Shown one piece after another: positions 6,568-8,094 of a DNA stretch of 8,094 bases (position 1 is its first letter; every line of letters starts with the position of its first letter). The notes beneath the pieces were generated by a model. The model ran no database searches. It had not been told where the DNA came from and saw only the letters and a list, made by a program, of their open reading frames with translations. This DNA is from Tannerella sp. (lineage in GTDB: Bacteria > Bacteroidota > Bacteroidia > Bacteroidales > Tannerellaceae). The position numbers were made by a program, and so were the translations under genes. The stretch is taken from positions 1-8,094 of the forward strand of contig JAISOP010000311.1 in NCBI GenBank assembly GCA_031275525.1. The letters run 5' to 3'.

Positions 6568-6600
6568 CAAAGGAATGCGCAAAATTCATAGCGCCTCAAA
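6568..6600 (-). promoter_or_regulatory. Weak second candidate promoter facing the minus-strand operon
   Basis: On the minus strand, TTTG at 6600-6597 is followed after 21 bp by TTCCTTTG at 6575-6568, one base off TAnnTTTG. The sequence CGGAAGACAAAGG here (plus strand 6561-6573) is identical to 6286-6298, which covers most of the -7 box of the main operon promoter. Transcripts from here would read through the hairpin array. The imperfect -7 box makes this tentative. Confidence 0.3.
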
Positions 6601-6613
6601 AAAAGGCACACGC

Positions 6614-6644
6614 TTGGGAAGCTCGGGTTTTTCATGTAATTTTG
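6614..6644 (+). promoter_or_regulatory. Bacteroides-type promoter for the nikR-family gene
   Basis: TTG at 6614-6616 and TAATTTTG at 6637-6644, separated by 20 bp, match the -33 and -7 elements of Bacteroidota promoters. An A7 tract lies just upstream at 6598-6604. Transcription would start near 6650, about 20 nt before the ATG at 6672. Part of the -7 box belongs to a 9-bp inverted repeat with 6578-6586. Confidence 0.7.
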
Positions 6645-6671
6645 CGTTGTAAAAAGATAAAAGATAGAGGT

Positions 6672-7073
6672 ATGGCATTAAAACGTTTTGGCGTTTCATT
6701 GGAAGACGAATTGCTGGAGGCTTTGGACCGGTATGTGACGGAAAACGGGTTTGCCAACCGTTCGCAGGCGCTACGTTTTTTGGTGGAGAAAAACGTGGCG
6801 GAGAAAAAATGGCAATGTGACCACATTGTAGCGGGCACGATTGTAATCATGTATAACCAGGCCCGGAAAGAAATCGCCTCCAAAATCACCGCCATCCAGC
6901 AGCGTTACCAGGATGTGATTCTATCTTCTTCCCAGTATTATTTGAATGAAGCTTTTTGCCTGCACATCGCAACGGTCACCGGCACGGCCTACCGCCTGAC
7001 GGAACTTTCCGACCGGCTGATTACCATCAAGGGCATCAAACACGGTAAATTAGTCATGAGCCGAGCCGACTGA
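6672..7073 (+). CDS. nikR: NikR-family ribbon-helix-helix regulator lacking the usual nickel ligands
   Basis: The 133-residue protein has NikR size and layout: an N-terminal ribbon-helix-helix domain (about 3-45, KRFGVSLEDELLEALD...NRSQALRFLVE) and a C-terminal ACT-like domain (about 53-133), with VAGTIVIMYN and GIKHGKLVM as family hallmarks. NikR dimers bind operators through the beta arm, and nickel bound at the tetramer interface controls this. Ungapped alignment from memory with E. coli NikR maps its ligands H76, H87, H89 and C95 to Q77, Q88, Y90 and C96, so only the cysteine remains. The arm keeps Arg5 but has Gly7 and Ser9 where E. coli has Thr5 and Thr7. The ATG at 6672 follows AGAGG; a TTG at 6642 lies inside the -7 box and is rejected. 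Family is secure; nickel sensing is doubtful. No nickel transporter is in view. Confidence 0.9.
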   Translation: MALKRFGVSLEDELLEALDRYVTENGFANRSQALRFLVEKNVAEKKWQCDHIVAGTIVIMYNQARKEIASKITAIQQRYQDVILSSSQYYLNEAFCLHIATVTGTAYRLTELSDRLITIKGIKHGKLVMSRAD

Positions 7074-7085
7074 TTCCGAGTGTTC

Positions 7086-7106
7086 ATTCTCCATTCTCAA
7101 TTCCCC
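7086..7106. repeat. Short heptamer repeats between convergent genes
   Basis: The units ATTCTCC, ATTCTCA and ATTCCCC lie end to end in the 45-bp gap between the stop codons of the nikR-family gene and the converging helix-hairpin-helix gene. I see no convincing terminator hairpin in this gap. Confidence 0.6.
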
Positions 7107-7118
7107 ATAAAAGCCGCT

Positions 7119-7841
7119 CTATTCAAAAGACAGATAGGGCAATATGCGCAGTTTATCCGCTTCGGTAAATTCGTCCAGCAGTTGCAAGTTTTCCCAGCCG
7201 GAGAGTTGTTTTTTCTGCTTGCGGAGCCGTTCGATGGCCCTGGCCTGCCGGTAGCTGATATAGGGATGTTTACGGAGCGAATCCATCGGCAAGGCATTGA
7301 CCGGCAGTTTCCGGACATGCGATGCCTCTACCGTGAACCAGGGCGACAGGGCGGCATATTTGTCTTCGTCCACGCCATAGACCTCCCTCAGTTGAGTGAC
7401 GGTATGAAAACCGCCCAGCAGGTTCCTGTATTTTACAATCCGGGTGGCATACGCGCTACCGATGCCGGGGACTTTTTTGAGTGCGGTCGTATCGGCCGTA
7501 TTTAATTCGAGTGTAGTGCCCGGCTCAAACTTTTCTGTACGCCGGGGACGGTCCAGCGAAGTCATCCGCTGTGTACGCTCGGAGATGCTTTCGCGCTGTT
7601 TCCTCGCCGGACGGGTTTCGGCCTGCTGCCGGGCAGAAGGCTTTTCCGGCGCCGGCGACACGGCCTGTGCCGCCGTATCCGGCGCCGGCGAAGCGACCGT
7701 CCGGGTGGCTTCCTCTTGGGGAGCAGGAGCCGGCGGCTGTCTCAGGATCAGGATCATGCCCGTAATGATGATCAGGGCAAGCAGCACAACCAGCGCTTGC
7801 CTTTCGCCTTTGGAAAAATAGAAAAAATCACGCCATGCCAT
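7119..7841 (-). CDS. Membrane-anchored helix-hairpin-helix protein, ComEA-like
   Basis: The 240-residue protein starts with a short basic and aromatic cytoplasmic tail, then a transmembrane helix (about 15-34). A Pro/Ala-rich linker (about 36-80) and a basic stretch (81-105) follow. The rest is helix-hairpin-helix (HhH): LELNTADTTALKKVPGIGSAYATRIVKYR (111-139) is a canonical ComEA-type HhH. A second related repeat spans about 178-237, with PYISYRQARAIERLRK in place of the glycine hairpin, so it may have lost DNA contact. ComEA proteins bind incoming DNA outside the inner membrane during transformation, but in Bacteroidota this type is widespread and its role is unproven. I chose the ATG at 7841; a TTG at 7856 would add five residues. 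It follows the LolD-like gene by 24 nt, so the two are probably co-transcribed. Confidence 0.85.
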   Translation of the reverse strand: MAWRDFFYFSKGERQALVVLLALIIITGMILILRQPPAPAPQEEATRTVASPAPDTAAQAVSPAPEKPSARQQAETRPARKQRESISERTQRMTSLDRPRRTEKFEPGTTLELNTADTTALKKVPGIGSAYATRIVKYRNLLGGFHTVTQLREVYGVDEDKYAALSPWFTVEASHVRKLPVNALPMDSLRKHPYISYRQARAIERLRKQKKQLSGWENLQLLDEFTEADKLRILPYLSFE

Positions 7842-7865
7842 ACGCCGTTCGTTCAATGTCGGATA

Positions 7866-8094
7866 CTACTCGGTAACAAGCCCGTCGCGCAGATGAATGA
7901 TCCGGTCGGTTTTGGCGGCCAGGCTTTCATCGTGCGTGACCATGATGAAGGTCTGCCCCATGCGGTTGCGCAAATCGAAAAACAGCGCGTGCAGTTCCTC
8001 CCGGTTTTGCGTGTCTAAACTGCCGGACGGTTCGTCGGCCAGGATGACGGACGGACGGTTGATCAACGCCCGTGCGACGGCCACACGCTGTTTC
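7866..8094 (-). CDS. ABC transporter ATP-binding protein, LolD-like (N-terminus outside window)
   Basis: Only the C-terminal 75 codons or so are present; the frame stays open through the right edge. Visible are the end of the ABC signature (KQRVAVARAL), Walker B with catalytic Glu (VILADEPSGSLD) and the switch histidine in FIMVTHDE, followed by the usual short C-terminus. The ADEPSGSLD form and the ending match the LolD/MacB-type family, whose members power lipoprotein release or other envelope export with a FtsX-like permease. A GTG at 8084 codes for an internal valine in this motif and is not a start. Specificity cannot be decided without the rest of the gene and its permease. Confidence 0.85.
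   Translation of the reverse strand, partial: KQRVAVARALINRPSVILADEPSGSLDTQNREELHALFFDLRNRMGQTFIMVTHDESLAAKTDRIIHLRDGLVTE

Larger units (their letters stand above)
6273..6671. other. Divergent intergenic region between the secreted-protein gene and nikR
   Basis: This 399-bp stretch holds, from left to right, the minus-strand operon promoter, a C8 tract, a GC-rich segment without recognisable content (about 6351-6408) and the 23-bp hairpin array. It continues with a 13-bp repeat of promoter sequence (6561-6573), an A7 tract (6598-6604) and the nikR promoter. A minus-strand frame open across 6257-6454 has no protein features that I recognise, so I do not call it a gene. Confidence 0.8.

Noticed and set aside
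6642..6671. TTG start for the nikR-family gene
   Set aside because: It lies within the -7 promoter element, and the ATG at 6672 gives the normal family length.
7842..7856. TTG start extending the helix-hairpin-helix protein by five residues
   Set aside because: Cannot be excluded, but the ATG at 7841 gives the expected short aromatic tail before the membrane helix.

Overview
The window looks like a chromosomal segment of a Bacteroidota bacterium, most likely order Bacteroidales with a GC-rich genome. Three things point there. One gene encodes a type IX secretion (T9SS) type-B C-terminal sorting domain. Two promoters fit the Bacteroides-type consensus (TTTG, about 19-21 bp, TAnnTTTG) rather than the sigma70 form. 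The UvrA, LolD-like and membrane-anchored helix-hairpin-helix proteins have the form usual in this phylum. Genus cannot be fixed from the sequence alone.

Layout. Positions 1-149 hold no gene, only the start of an octamer repeat array. From about 6300 down to 150 on the minus strand lies a tight five-gene run that looks like one operon with one clear promoter (-7 box at 6293-6300). In order of transcription it encodes a secreted PKD/T9SS type-B sorted protein (6272-4935), a membrane-anchored GH23 lytic transglycosylase (4938-3964, ATGA overlap), excinuclease subunit UvrA (3950-1005), a 72-residue unrecognised protein (997-779) and a YigZ/IMPACT-family protein (773-150). Positions 6273-6671 are a 399-bp divergent intergenic region holding two outward promoters, a C8 tract and a 23-bp hairpin repeat array. 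On the plus strand is a nikR-family regulator (6672-7073). Converging on it from the minus strand are a ComEA-like helix-hairpin-helix membrane protein (7841-7119) and, at the right edge, the C-terminal part of a LolD-like ABC ATPase (8094-7866).

Function. The operon mixes cell-surface functions (exported protein, peptidoglycan cleavage) with DNA repair (UvrA) and a housekeeping protein (YigZ). I see shared transcription but no clear shared pathway. The NikR-like protein keeps the family fold and DNA-binding arm but lacks three of the four nickel ligands, so it probably does not sense nickel in the usual way.

I see no defence, mobile or biosynthetic system. The observations most worth following are the ligand-less NikR, the 23-bp hairpin array between two divergent promoters, and a dispersed octamer repeat family. 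Two copies of that family flank the small gene plus yigZ as a 26-bp inverted pair and run into the ends of the uvrA and yigZ reading frames.
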